Shown here one piece after another: positions 8,074 to 14,521 of a stretch of 21,723 nucleotides of DNA. Source of the DNA: a virus; the IMG/VR virus record IMGVR_UViG_3300046000_006374, positions 1 through 21,723 of that record; one strand, written 5' to 3'. Every line of letters starts with the position of its first letter. The stretch's first letter is position 1. The notes beneath the pieces were generated by a model that saw only the letters and a program-made list of their open reading frames with translations, did no database searches and was not told the origin of the DNA. The translations under genes were made by a program, and so were the position numbers.

Positions 8074-8229
8074 ATGTGGATCATGCTGCTGCTGTTCCCT
8101 GCAAGCGTCTTTGCCATGATTGTCGATTCCGGCGAAGAATGCGCTGCGCTATGGGCGGTCAATCAGGCGCATTTTTTCGTGACGGGGCAGGAAGCGTCTG
8201 CCATGTGCGCACAGACTTGGGAGATTTGA
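8074..8229 (+). CDS. Small secreted or membrane protein with signal peptide
   Basis: 51 aa. The ATG at 8074 follows a good ribosome-binding site (AAGGAG, 6 nt spacing) that overlaps the Rz stop, so it is preferred over an upstream in-frame ATG at 8044. The start MWIMLLLFPASVFA is a compact signal-peptide-like segment with a possible cleavage after Ala14. The remaining 37 residues include Cys at two positions (EECAAL, AMCAQT), which could form a disulphide in the periplasm. No family is recognised. Its place between the spanins and an HslV-like gene gives no clear role; superinfection exclusion or lysis accessory function would be guesses. Confidence 0.6.
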   Translation: MWIMLLLFPASVFAMIVDSGEECAALWAVNQAHFFVTGQEASAMCAQTWEI

Positions 8230-8655
8230 TTGACCACCATCGTTTGCAATCGGCAGGGCATGGCAGCGGATAAGCGGGCATCAGGTCTGCCGCTTATTCG
8301 AGTAACGAAACTGTTCCGCATCAACGGGTCGGTCATCGGCATTGCAGGCGTCTACGAGCAGGCATTGCGGTTCATTGAATGGCGCAGGACGCCCGACGCC
8401 AAGCCAACATTTGCCGAGTCGTCAAACTTCTCCGCGCTCGAATTAACTCCTGATGGGCGCATTCTATTTTGGGGCGCTGAAATGATAGCCATACCCGTCG
8501 AAGAAGAATATTACGCAATCGGCTCCGGATGTCCCTACGCACTCGGCGCAATGGCTAGGGGCGCATCGCTGAAGGAAGCAGTCAAGATTGCCGGACGATG
8601 GGACGAAGCGACAGGCTCCGAAATCCAGACCATGACGCTACGGAGCCACGCATGA
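8230..8655 (+). CDS. HslV/proteasome-beta-like Ntn-hydrolase
   Basis: 141 aa from a TTG immediately after the previous stop, with GGGAG 6-7 nt upstream. Residues MTTIVCNRQGMAADKR match the HslV N-terminus (TTIVSVRR...): after Met removal Thr becomes residue 1, the nucleophile of proteasome-type peptidases. Asp14 (AADKR) and Lys27 (RVTKLFRI) are good candidates for the family's Asp17 and Lys33. VIGIAG and YYAIGSGCPYALGAMARGAS match HslV VIAGFAG and the AIGSGGxYA...A block, and KEAVKIA matches its following helix. The protein is shorter than HslV (about 175 aa); the centre is reduced. No HslU-like ATPase gene is nearby. Whether it is an active peptidase or binds host HslU is unknown. Confidence 0.75.
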   Translation: MTTIVCNRQGMAADKRASGLPLIRVTKLFRINGSVIGIAGVYEQALRFIEWRRTPDAKPTFAESSNFSALELTPDGRILFWGAEMIAIPVEEEYYAIGSGCPYALGAMARGASLKEAVKIAGRWDEATGSEIQTMTLRSHA

Positions 8656-9809
8656 CCGACCTTCGGCAGTACGCCACGCCACGCCAAGCTGAGTATCTCG
8701 ACGCGGTAGAGAAGCACGGCAGTCATCGTAAAGCGGCTATTGCGCTCGGCGTTGATGCATCCTCAATTAGTCATTCCATGGTCGGGCTGAAGCGCAAAGC
8801 CGCGAAGATGGGCTATGCGCCCGAGCACGATATGGTTAGACCTGTCCCGGACGGGTATTCCGTCAAGGGAATATCGACGTACTACAACGCAGAGGGCAAG
8901 CCTGCGGGACAGTGGGTGAAGTCGAGCGTAGACCGTGAGCGCATGGAAGAGATCATGCGGGAGTTCGTCACGGAATTGTGCCAGGAGGCCAAAGGACGAT
9001 CGCCAAAGATCAACCCGCCCAAGTTCGTGAATAGCGACCTGCTGACGGTCTACCCAATCGGGGATCAGCATCATGGCATGTACGCCGATCCAACCGAAAC
9101 AGGCGATGCCTATGATGCGAAGATTTCGGTTCATCGGCTGGAAAGCGCGTTTGACCACCTCGTTTCGTTAGCTCCAGCGTCAGAGAATGCGCTCCTAATC
9201 AATCTCGGTGATTTTTTGCATGGCAATGACAGCACCAACGAGACAGAGCACGGTAATAGACTTGATGTAGATACCCGCTTTGGCAAGGTGCTGCATTCCG
9301 GCGCAATGGCTCTGGTTCGTTGCGTCCTGAAGCTGCTTGCCAAGCACCAGACCGTCCATGTGTGGAACGTTCGCGGGAACCATGACCGCGACGCAGCATT
9401 GGCGCTTGCAATGGCAATGAGCTTCTATTTCCACAACGAGCCGCGTGTGATTGTTGATATTGGAGCAGGGCTATACAAATATCACAGGTTTGGCAACGTC
9501 CTGATTGGGTCGCATCATGGGCATGGCGCAAAGGCGCAAGACCTGCCGCTAATCATGGCCGAGGATCGGAAAGCGGATTGGGGCGTGACGGATCACCGTG
9601 TTTGGCACTGTGGGCATATTCACCATTTGACGCGCCGCGACTATGTTGGATGCACGGTTGAAACGCACCGAACACTAGCCGGAACCGATGCTTGGCACGC
9701 GGGGCAGGGCTACCGCAGTAAAAAGGATATGAACGCGATTGTGTACCACATCAAGCACGGGGAAATTCAGCGCACGCGCTTTGATATGGGTATGGTGGAA
9801 GCGGCCTAG
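8652..9809 (+). CDS. HTH-domain metallophosphoesterase
   Basis: 385 aa; the ATG at 8652 overlaps the preceding stop (ATGA). Residues about 10-50 form a helix-turn-helix (ATPRQAEYLDAVEKHGSHRK then AAIALGVDASSISHSM) like a sigma-70 region 4 or LuxR-type fold. The rest is a calcineurin-like phosphoesterase with all metal-binding motifs: D138-Q-H140, G-D187, G-N243-H244-D245, H288-H-G-H291 and G-H322-x-H324. Substrate is unknown; relatives include nucleases and phosphodiesterases. Fusion of a DNA-binding domain to a phosphoesterase suggests action on DNA. It is the last gene of the rightward late block and converges with int, separated by only 10 nt. Confidence 0.82.
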   Translation: MTDLRQYATPRQAEYLDAVEKHGSHRKAAIALGVDASSISHSMVGLKRKAAKMGYAPEHDMVRPVPDGYSVKGISTYYNAEGKPAGQWVKSSVDRERMEEIMREFVTELCQEAKGRSPKINPPKFVNSDLLTVYPIGDQHHGMYADPTETGDAYDAKISVHRLESAFDHLVSLAPASENALLINLGDFLHGNDSTNETEHGNRLDVDTRFGKVLHSGAMALVRCVLKLLAKHQTVHVWNVRGNHDRDAALALAMAMSFYFHNEPRVIVDIGAGLYKYHRFGNVLIGSHHGHGAKAQDLPLIMAEDRKADWGVTDHRVWHCGHIHHLTRRDYVGCTVETHRTLAGTDAWHAGQGYRSKKDMNAIVYHIKHGEIQRTRFDMGMVEAA

Positions 9810-9819
9810 TTCGCGCTGC

Positions 9820-10752
9820 TTAAATTTTAGCCGCAATGTCCGACGCGCTCGGCCTGTAATACACGTTCATCAGCAAATTGAGGTTGCGATGCCGCGAGAT
9901 TTTCGCCAGCGTCATCACGTCAACCTTACGCGCAAGGTGCGTTAGCGCAGTTGCCCGCGAGTCGTGAAAAGTGAGTCCGCTAATCAGCAGTTCCTTGCAT
10001 AGCGTCGTGAATAGCGTGCTAGCTTCGTTCGCGCCAACGATGAACGCAGGGCGGTCTAGCAGTTTGGCGGCGATCCGGCCAATCGGGATATTCGCCATGC
10101 CTTCGGTCTTGGTCTTGATCCTGACCACGCTTGCCCGCTTGTCGAAGTTCTCCGGCGCTCGCATGACCTCCCCAAGCCGCATTCCCGTCCGCAGGGCGAT
10201 ATGAAACGCTGCCTGTACCTCGGCGGTCTTGCCTGATCGTTTCGCCCGTAGAACTCGCTTGATAAGCTGCCACGGCCATACGGTCACGCGGGCATCGTTC
10301 TCACGCGGCAGCTTCACGCCTTCAAACGGGTTGCGGTCGATCTTGCGCCATTCCAGGCGGGCGACGTTAAACACGTTGCGCAACAGATTAGCCTCGCGCA
10401 CCACGGTTGAGCCGCTGACCGTCTTGACCCGCAAGTCTCGCCATTGGGCAATATGTGGCGAGTCTATATCGGCAAGCGCCATGTTATCGAACATGGGCAT
10501 GGTAAGCATGGCATCGAGTCGCCGTATCTCCCAAACGCCGCCTGTTTTCTGGCTGGAAACGTCCGTTTTGTATTTGAGAACAGCGTCGGCAAAAGTCATG
10601 CCAGATGACGACCGCAGGCGCTTGGCTTGCGATTCTTGCTCGACCGCCCACTGTTGGGCTTCGCGCTTGGTGTCGAACACTTTGCTCGTGCGGGAGCCGT
10701 TGCGCTCGATCTGCACGCGCCACTTGTCTTTGTACTTGCTGATGTAGGCCAT
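9820..10752 (-). CDS. int: Tyrosine-recombinase integrase
   Basis: 310 aa from the ATG at 10752, chosen because MAYISKYKDKWRVQIERNG is the usual beginning of an integrase arm-binding domain; an upstream ATG at 10851 would add 33 atypical residues. Domains: N-terminal three-stranded arm-binding module (1-50), core-binding SAM-like domain (about 52-135), then the catalytic domain. Catalytic residues visible: Arg in TGMRLGE, H263-x-x-R266 (HDSR), H288 (RHRN), and the nucleophile Tyr298 or Tyr299 (VYYRP). It mediates site-specific recombination between attP and the host attB. The gene is last in leftward orientation, downstream of the putative attP core, and converges with the late genes. No clear ribosome-binding site is seen. 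Confidence 0.93.
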   Translation of the reverse strand: MAYISKYKDKWRVQIERNGSRTSKVFDTKREAQQWAVEQESQAKRLRSSSGMTFADAVLKYKTDVSSQKTGGVWEIRRLDAMLTMPMFDNMALADIDSPHIAQWRDLRVKTVSGSTVVREANLLRNVFNVARLEWRKIDRNPFEGVKLPRENDARVTVWPWQLIKRVLRAKRSGKTAEVQAAFHIALRTGMRLGEVMRAPENFDKRASVVRIKTKTEGMANIPIGRIAAKLLDRPAFIVGANEASTLFTTLCKELLISGLTFHDSRATALTHLARKVDVMTLAKISRHRNLNLLMNVYYRPSASDIAAKI

Positions 10753-10867
10753 CTGTGCGGGATCGGTGTGCGGGAAAAATGCGGGGAGATATGAAGATAT
10801 TGCCACAATCAACCGATGCCGCATAGAGCGTAACAGGGCGAACAGTACCATGCTTTACCTATGGGAA

Positions 10868-10887
10868 TGCCGGGAGCCGGAATCGAA
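10868..10887 (-). other. Putative attP core: 3' end of a tRNA gene
   Basis: Read on the - strand this is TTCGATTCCGGCTCCCGGCA, which divides exactly into a tRNA T-loop (TTCGATT), the 3' T-stem strand (CCGGC), the 3' acceptor strand (TCCCGGC) and discriminator A. The bases before it (GCCTGAC) do not pair with the T-stem and no 5' half exists, so it is only a tRNA fragment. Such fragments are the usual crossover core of integrases that target tRNA genes, and it lies next to int. Phage genes flank it on both sides, so this should be attP rather than attL or attR. The target could be a tRNA-Leu-type gene (acceptor 5' GCCGGGA expected), but this is uncertain. Confidence 0.75.
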
Positions 10888-10888
10888 G

Positions 10889-11110
10889 TCAGGCATGAAT
10901 TTCGCCAAATGCGGGATTCGTGCGGGTTTTCGCGTGATTTCCCCTCAAATAATCCCGCACATCCGAACTCAGCCAGCGCGGAAAGCGGTCTGACGATCCC
11001 GGCACGATAGCAGGGAACCCAATACGCTTGACGATCATGTCTCTTGCATACTTCCGCTTGACCTGATAGAGGTCGGCAATATCGTCCAGCGTCATCAATT
11101 CGTCAGTCAT
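10889..11110 (-). CDS. Excisionase-like HTH protein
   Basis: 73 aa with a strong ribosome-binding site (GGAGG) upstream and an ATGA overlap with the preceding gene. Residues 6-30 (MTLDDIADLYQVKRKYARDM) fit a MerR/excisionase-type winged helix, followed by FPRWLSSDVRDYL, the wing and helix typical of HTH_17 proteins. Size, basic character and position beside int and the putative attP core indicate Xis, which directs the integrase towards excision. Its stop codon lies one base from the tRNA-derived core. Another HTH regulator is possible, but location strongly favours Xis. Confidence 0.75.
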   Translation of the reverse strand: MTDELMTLDDIADLYQVKRKYARDMIVKRIGFPAIVPGSSDRFPRWLSSDVRDYLRGNHAKTRTNPAFGEIHA

Positions 11111-11541
11111 CCTTCCCTCCTGGCAGCGTCAATCCTCTTGTCAATCTCGGAGTCAAGGCCGCTCAAATCCTCCCACTCCGTGAGCAGGTATGGCGGCTCA
11201 GACCGGCTACACATGTTGTCCCGGATATAGCGATACCGCGCCGCATCCTGCTCTGCCGCCCTCAACATCGCCGTCAACTCGTCCACCCGCCGCGCCTCTG
11301 CATCTGCCGCCATCATTGCATGGCGCAGTTGAGTCTCTGCCGCTTCCAGCCTATCCAGTAGCGCAAGGATAGTGGCTGGATTGGCGGCTGCGATGAAGGC
11401 GGTATCCGTCGCGTCTGGATGATCCTGAAAAGTGGCGAAAACGCAGTCATTCTGGCTAACCAATTCCCCAAAGTCATAGTCGTAGCGCCACTCGCCCGGA
11501 GTCGCCGCTTCAGCCAATTCCCACAATCGTTTCGTGTCCAT
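11107..11541 (-). CDS. Ea22-like (Ead) phage protein
   Basis: 144 aa. The ATG at 11541 has AAGGAGG upstream and shares a base with the previous stop (TAATG), so it is preferred to a longer in-frame start. The N-terminus (LWELAEAATPGEW) and the segment FIAAANPATILALLDRLEAA match the widespread Ead/Ea22-like phage family. The second half is a helical Ala/Arg/Glu-rich coiled coil and an Asp/Glu-rich end. The role of this family is poorly known; it is made early and is dispensable in lambda. It lies just upstream of the excisionase gene in the leftward early operon. Confidence 0.7.
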   Translation of the reverse strand: MDTKRLWELAEAATPGEWRYDYDFGELVSQNDCVFATFQDHPDATDTAFIAAANPATILALLDRLEAAETQLRHAMMAADAEARRVDELTAMLRAAEQDAARYRYIRDNMCSRSEPPYLLTEWEDLSGLDSEIDKRIDAARREG

Positions 11542-12290
11542 TATTTTCCCTCCTTTGCTACGGTGGCAGGGTCGAGTGCGCGGATAGCACCTGAGCAATA
11601 CGATGCGTAGTTGTAGCAGTCAATACTTTGAAACCTAATCTGCGCGGTTTGACTAACAACCAACCCCGCCGCTGCTTCCAGTCCCATCCTGATGCCCTTC
11701 TCCAATGCTGGCTTGTCCGATGTGCGGGAGAGGGATGCGATTCTTGCTAATACTTTTACCTGCGATGCTGACGTGGAAAGAAAGCCCGCTAAGAAAACGT
11801 CTCGCTTTTCGTGCGCGGTCAAAGCCGCCCGTTCCAGTGAGTCTGCGATTCCGGTTGCCATCTCTTGCACTTCGCCCACAACTGGTGCTGCCGCGCTCTG
11901 TGCGTCATGGGGCGCTGGATCGACCGGCTCAAGCGCAGGCTGTGCTGCGGGCGGGGTGGTGATGGATGCGAAGTACGCGGTGTATGCCTTCATGCCGCGC
12001 TCGATCATTTTGTTATGTATGACTACAGAGCTGTCCCGCTTGAAGTCAATGAACGGTGATACTCGGTTGTCTTGCAATTCGCCATCATCTGCGTACAGCA
12101 AAGTTCCGGCGTACTGGAATGCCAGTAAGCGGCGCAATAGCGGCTCATCATCCGTCTGCGCAGGCTGTGCAAGGCGTTCGCGCAGGATAGCGATGGCCTT
12201 GGATGCAGGGCTTTCCGTCTGCCTCCCGCAATTCAGCTTCAGCGCATCCAGCGCCGCTTGCATCGCTTGCGCGTCGGGATCAGTTCTCAT
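11541..12290 (-). CDS. Hypothetical early protein, Ea22-related region
   Basis: 249 aa, ATG preceded by AAGGAGAAG and overlapping the upstream stop (ATGA). The first ~45 residues (AMQAALDALKLNCGRQTESP ... AIAILRERLAQPA) are the common N-terminus of variable early-region phage proteins. A Pro/Ala-rich linker lies near 113-135. The C-terminal part contains GMRMG-like text (EKGIRMGLEAAAGLVVSQTA) and a Cys/Tyr cluster (DCYNYASYCSG). No enzyme motif is seen. It looks like a mosaic early accessory protein; function unknown. Confidence 0.6.
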   Translation of the reverse strand: MRTDPDAQAMQAALDALKLNCGRQTESPASKAIAILRERLAQPAQTDDEPLLRRLLAFQYAGTLLYADDGELQDNRVSPFIDFKRDSSVVIHNKMIERGMKAYTAYFASITTPPAAQPALEPVDPAPHDAQSAAAPVVGEVQEMATGIADSLERAALTAHEKRDVFLAGFLSTSASQVKVLARIASLSRTSDKPALEKGIRMGLEAAAGLVVSQTAQIRFQSIDCYNYASYCSGAIRALDPATVAKEGK

Positions 12291-12610
12291 TTCCCTTCTC
12301 CTTTCAGTGCGCGTTCGACTATGGCTCGGACACAGCCGATGAAGTCGTTTCGCTCAAAGTCAAAGAACCCATCGTATTTCGTCCAGTCAGCAGCGATTTG
12401 GACAATCTGCTCATCAGTCAGCGCCGTGATAGGTGCGGCGCGGGCGGCTTGCCACGCGTCTCTGGCTAAATCGTAGGCTTCTGGCGTGGGGCGTTGGAAG
12501 CAAACCGTTCTTAGCCATTTCTCGAAGTCGGGTTCGGCTGGCTGATGTGTCGCCGCATTCTGTGCAGCCTTTAGCCGGTCAATCTCCGCATATTCGTGTT
12601 CGTTCTTCAT
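12287..12610 (-). CDS. Hypothetical early protein
   Basis: 107 aa from the ATG at 12610, which has GGGGGAG upstream and overlaps the stop of the preceding tiny gene (ATGA). A longer in-frame extension would run antisense-style through that gene and is rejected. The text FEKWLRTVCFQRPTPEAYDL ARDAWQAARA is a pattern seen in variable early phage proteins (a short F-x-x-W ... A-x-x-AWQAA motif), followed by a TDEQIVQIAADW helix and FIGCVRAIVERAL, which also recurs in such proteins. Function unknown. Confidence 0.65.
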   Translation of the reverse strand: MKNEHEYAEIDRLKAAQNAATHQPAEPDFEKWLRTVCFQRPTPEAYDLARDAWQAARAAPITALTDEQIVQIAADWTKYDGFFDFERNDFIGCVRAIVERALKGEGK

Positions 12611-12750
12611 TTGCTCCCCCAAATCAAGCCCACGTTCGCAATCGAATAGCCGATAAAGGTCAGCGCCATCCCCGGCTTGCCCTCGGCAACAAAGAACGCT
12701 GCCGTGGCAAGGTAGATCACGCCGACGAAGCCGATTAGCCACGAACTCAT
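12607..12750 (-). CDS. Tiny two-span membrane protein
   Basis: 47 aa: MSSWLIGFVGVIYLATAAFF, VAEGKPGMALTFIGYSIANV, then GLIWGSK. Two hydrophobic segments (about 4-21 and 27-44) surround a short polar loop (AEGKPG), giving a hairpin inner-membrane protein. It starts inside the stop of the upstream gene (ATGA) and ends inside the start of the downstream gene (ATGA), which is strong support for a genuine gene despite its size. Function unknown; possible roles such as superinfection exclusion are speculation. Confidence 0.72.
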   Translation of the reverse strand: MSSWLIGFVGVIYLATAAFFVAEGKPGMALTFIGYSIANVGLIWGSK

Positions 12751-12929
12751 ATACCTTCCCTGTTCATTGTTTTAAGCGCCTCGTCGCGGATCGCCGCGAA
12801 CTCTGCTTCTGTCATCGGCTTAAACAGCAGCGAGCAGACCAGATTGCGCAGCATGACGATCTCCGCAGCAGCCGCAGCCACTTCGATGATTGGCGACTGT
12901 GCCAGCCGGTCTAACTCGCGCTGGTTCAT
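12747..12929 (-). CDS. Small hypothetical early protein
   Basis: 60 aa: a mostly helical, Ala/Glu-rich protein (NQRELDRLAQSPIIEVAAAA, then EIVMLRNLVCSLLF). Its start is 2 nt after the preceding stop and it overlaps the next start by ATGA. There is no strong ribosome-binding site, so translation may be coupled to the upstream gene. No family is recognised. Confidence 0.55.
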   Translation of the reverse strand: MNQRELDRLAQSPIIEVAAAAAEIVMLRNLVCSLLFKPMTEAEFAAIRDEALKTMNREGI

Positions 12930-12931
12930 GG

Positions 12932-13237
12932 CTAGGCGATCAGCGCAGCACGGCCACGCAACGGGTCAGCGAAGGGAATATCGTCATTGAACGAACCGCC
13001 GACTGGCTCCGGTTCCGGCTTGCGCTTGGGCGCTGCCTGGGCATCCTTGGGTTTGACCGACAGCGAGAAGAAACGCTTGCCTTCCATCTTGCCGCCGGGT
13101 TTGCCTTCCTTCGTCCAACCGCTTAACCAGTAGTCCACGCCATCGACGTTAATCGTGCCGGTGAAGTCTGGGTGCGAGTCTGTTTCCTTGCGCTCGTTGC
13201 GTGAGAGGATGCCGGTATTGGTGTTGTCGTATGCCAT
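12932..13237 (-). CDS. Probable ssDNA-binding accessory protein with SSB-like acidic tip
   Basis: 101 aa from ATG 13237 (a longer in-frame extension overlaps the ERF gene and is rejected). The N-terminus (MAYDNTNTGILSRNERKETD then HPDFTGTINVDGVDYWLSGW) resembles small phage proteins with a five-stranded, single-strand-DNA-binding-like fold. A basic Pro/Lys-rich linker (PKDAQAAPKRKPEPEP) leads to GSFNDDIPF, nearly identical to the C-terminal tip of E. coli SSB (DFDDDIPF). Here the tip is followed by ADPLRGRAALIA instead of ending the chain. It lies directly downstream of the ERF annealing protein, so a joint role in recombination or replication is likely. The ssDNA-binding role is inferred. 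Confidence 0.55.
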   Translation of the reverse strand: MAYDNTNTGILSRNERKETDSHPDFTGTINVDGVDYWLSGWTKEGKPGGKMEGKRFFSLSVKPKDAQAAPKRKPEPEPVGGSFNDDIPFADPLRGRAALIA

Positions 13238-13238
13238 G

Positions 13239-13904
13239 TTATGCCGCCTGTTGAAGTGGTTGTTTGAGTGATTCCTGATGCTTCTTGATTGCTGCCCGTT
13301 GCGCGGAATCCAGCAAGCTCCACAAGCCAACCTTGCTGTCCGCGTCTAATGCCTGTTCGTCAATGAACGCGACTGCGCCAGCAACGTCGCCCTTGACCAT
13401 CAGCGCGACGACCTCCATTGCGATATTGCGTAGCTCGTCCTGATCGCTTGGCGGGAGTTTGTCGAACGTGTCACGCGATACCGATTTGGCTGGCGTGGGC
13501 GCTGCCATTGGCGTTGAGCGTGGCTTGCTGGCCGCGTTGCCATCGTCATCTTCTGGCGCTATGCCGCACGCTGCCATGAGGCTGTAGCGGCGGGCATATG
13601 AAAGTGCGCTGCCGTAGCCTTGCGGGTCGTTCTTGGCCGCAGGAACGTGCAACGTGCCGCCGCTCATGGACTCGCCTGATTCGTGGATGAAGCAGGTTTC
13701 GACCGTCACGCCGGATTCGTCCTGATGCGTCTTTTGCACAAGGCCGATACCGTTAGCGTTGAGCGAGTCAAGCACCGCCTCAACGCAAGCTGCTAGGTCT
13801 GCATAGCGACTCTTGAAATGTGGGTTCGTGCTGGTCTTGAGCGCAGGGGCAAACCCTTTTTGCGCCTTCACGAATGCCGCGTAAATCTTGGTGTTCGATT
13901 CCAT
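13239..13904 (-). CDS. erf: ERF-family single-strand annealing recombinase
   Basis: 221 aa from ATG 13904, preceded by GGGAG with 6 nt spacing; in-frame starts at 13925, 13961 and GTG 14042 are possible but would only add a non-family extension. TKIYAAFVKAQKGFAPALKT, NPHFKSRYADLAACVEAVLD and YGSALSYARRYSLMAACGIA followed by EDDDGNAA are the hallmark blocks of the P22 Erf family. The C-terminal part has a Pro/Ala linker and a separate helical domain. Erf-type proteins form rings on single-stranded DNA and anneal complementary strands, helping to circularise the infecting genome and supporting recombination. Confidence 0.9.
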   Translation of the reverse strand: MESNTKIYAAFVKAQKGFAPALKTSTNPHFKSRYADLAACVEAVLDSLNANGIGLVQKTHQDESGVTVETCFIHESGESMSGGTLHVPAAKNDPQGYGSALSYARRYSLMAACGIAPEDDDGNAASKPRSTPMAAPTPAKSVSRDTFDKLPPSDQDELRNIAMEVVALMVKGDVAGAVAFIDEQALDADSKVGLWSLLDSAQRAAIKKHQESLKQPLQQAA

Positions 13905-13960
13905 TTCACTCTCCCATTGGTTCATTTCGCATTCTTCTTGCTGCCGCCAATCCGCGCCCA

Positions 13961-14038
13961 TCACCGAAACCCTCTGTGCCATTCGCGGAAGATCCGGCGC
14001 AATCCCCGTTTCCAGTACCGTATGAGGTAGCGAATCAT
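13961..14038 (-). CDS. Possible 25-aa arginine-rich peptide
   Basis: An ATG directly after the upstream stop (TGA-ATG) opens a 25-codon frame, MIRYLIRYWKRGLRRIFREW then HRGFR, with 8 Arg and several aromatic residues. Its own stop overlaps an ATG (TGATG at 13961) that is in frame with the ERF gene. It fills the only gap in an otherwise overlapping operon. Arg-rich amphipathic peptides may bind RNA, nucleic acid or membranes, but with 25 residues this may be chance or just a coupling device. Confidence 0.3.
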   Translation of the reverse strand: MIRYLIRYWKRGLRRIFREWHRGFR

Positions 14039-14224
14039 TCACGCCTCCATCTCGGCCAGCCGCTGCTCAACCCGCTGCTGCCGCGCCATTTCTGCCCGCA
14101 CTCTGGCGAACGTCTGCCGAATGTCGGTGTGATCCCGGTTGACGTACACGCGGCGCGGGTTGAGGATGTTGCGGGTGTACTCATATTCGCGGCTGCGAAG
14201 CTGCTTGACGATTGTGTGTGTCAT
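14039..14224 (-). CDS. Small basic hypothetical protein
   Basis: 61 aa, starting inside the stop of the upstream gene (ATGA). Highly charged and helical: VKQLRSREYEYTRNILNPRR and RAEMARQQRVEQRLAEMEA, with 12 Arg. No known motif is recognised. The basic character could mean nucleic-acid binding, but this is only a possibility. Located just before the recombination genes of the early-left operon. Confidence 0.5.
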   Translation of the reverse strand: MTHTIVKQLRSREYEYTRNILNPRRVYVNRDHTDIRQTFARVRAEMARQQRVEQRLAEMEA

Positions 14225-14520
14225 GCTTGCTCACCTGTGGCTTTGGCGATTGCTGCGATGGCGAGTACATAAGCATTGGATTGTTCGATGCAATCAAAAT
14301 GCCGTGACCGGAAATACAGGGCGAAGTCTTGCAGCGCAGCCAGCAATTCAGGCGCAGCAGCGATTAACCTCCTGTCTTGGCCGCGAGGCGGGTAGACTCC
14401 GCTGTCTGTCTCGATGATGACTATTTGTGTCGGGCCAAAATAGTCGATGTCCTCCAAGACTTCGCTGACCATCTGGTCTTGGTCATTCCAGTACCACGGG
14501 CCGGGCGTAAATTTGCTCAT
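14221..14520 (-). CDS. Conserved early phage protein of the TPGPW...LIAAAPELLAAL type
   Basis: 99 aa with a strong ribosome-binding site (GGAGG) upstream of ATG 14520. The start FTPGPWYWNDQDQ and the later block DRRLIAAAPELLAALQDFAL are signatures of a very common small protein of temperate-phage early regions, related to the Ea22-like group. Molecular function unknown. Confidence 0.7.
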   Translation of the reverse strand: MSKFTPGPWYWNDQDQMVSEVLEDIDYFGPTQIVIIETDSGVYPPRGQDRRLIAAAPELLAALQDFALYFRSRHFDCIEQSNAYVLAIAAIAKATGEQA

Positions 14521-14521
14521 C

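Noticed and set aside
9801-9834. GCGGC...GCCGC inverted repeat between the phosphoesterase and int as a bidirectional terminator
   Set aside because: The loop is about 24 nt and there is no U tract directly after the stem; support is too weak.
10868-10960. Possible complete tRNA gene on the - strand
   Set aside because: Only the T-loop and 3' strands are present; the upstream bases do not form the T-stem or other arms and belong to the excisionase gene.
12287-12742. Longer - strand frame of 151 codons
   Set aside because: Its first 44 codons overlap the 47-aa membrane gene in another frame; the ATG at 12610 has a good ribosome-binding site and an ATGA junction.
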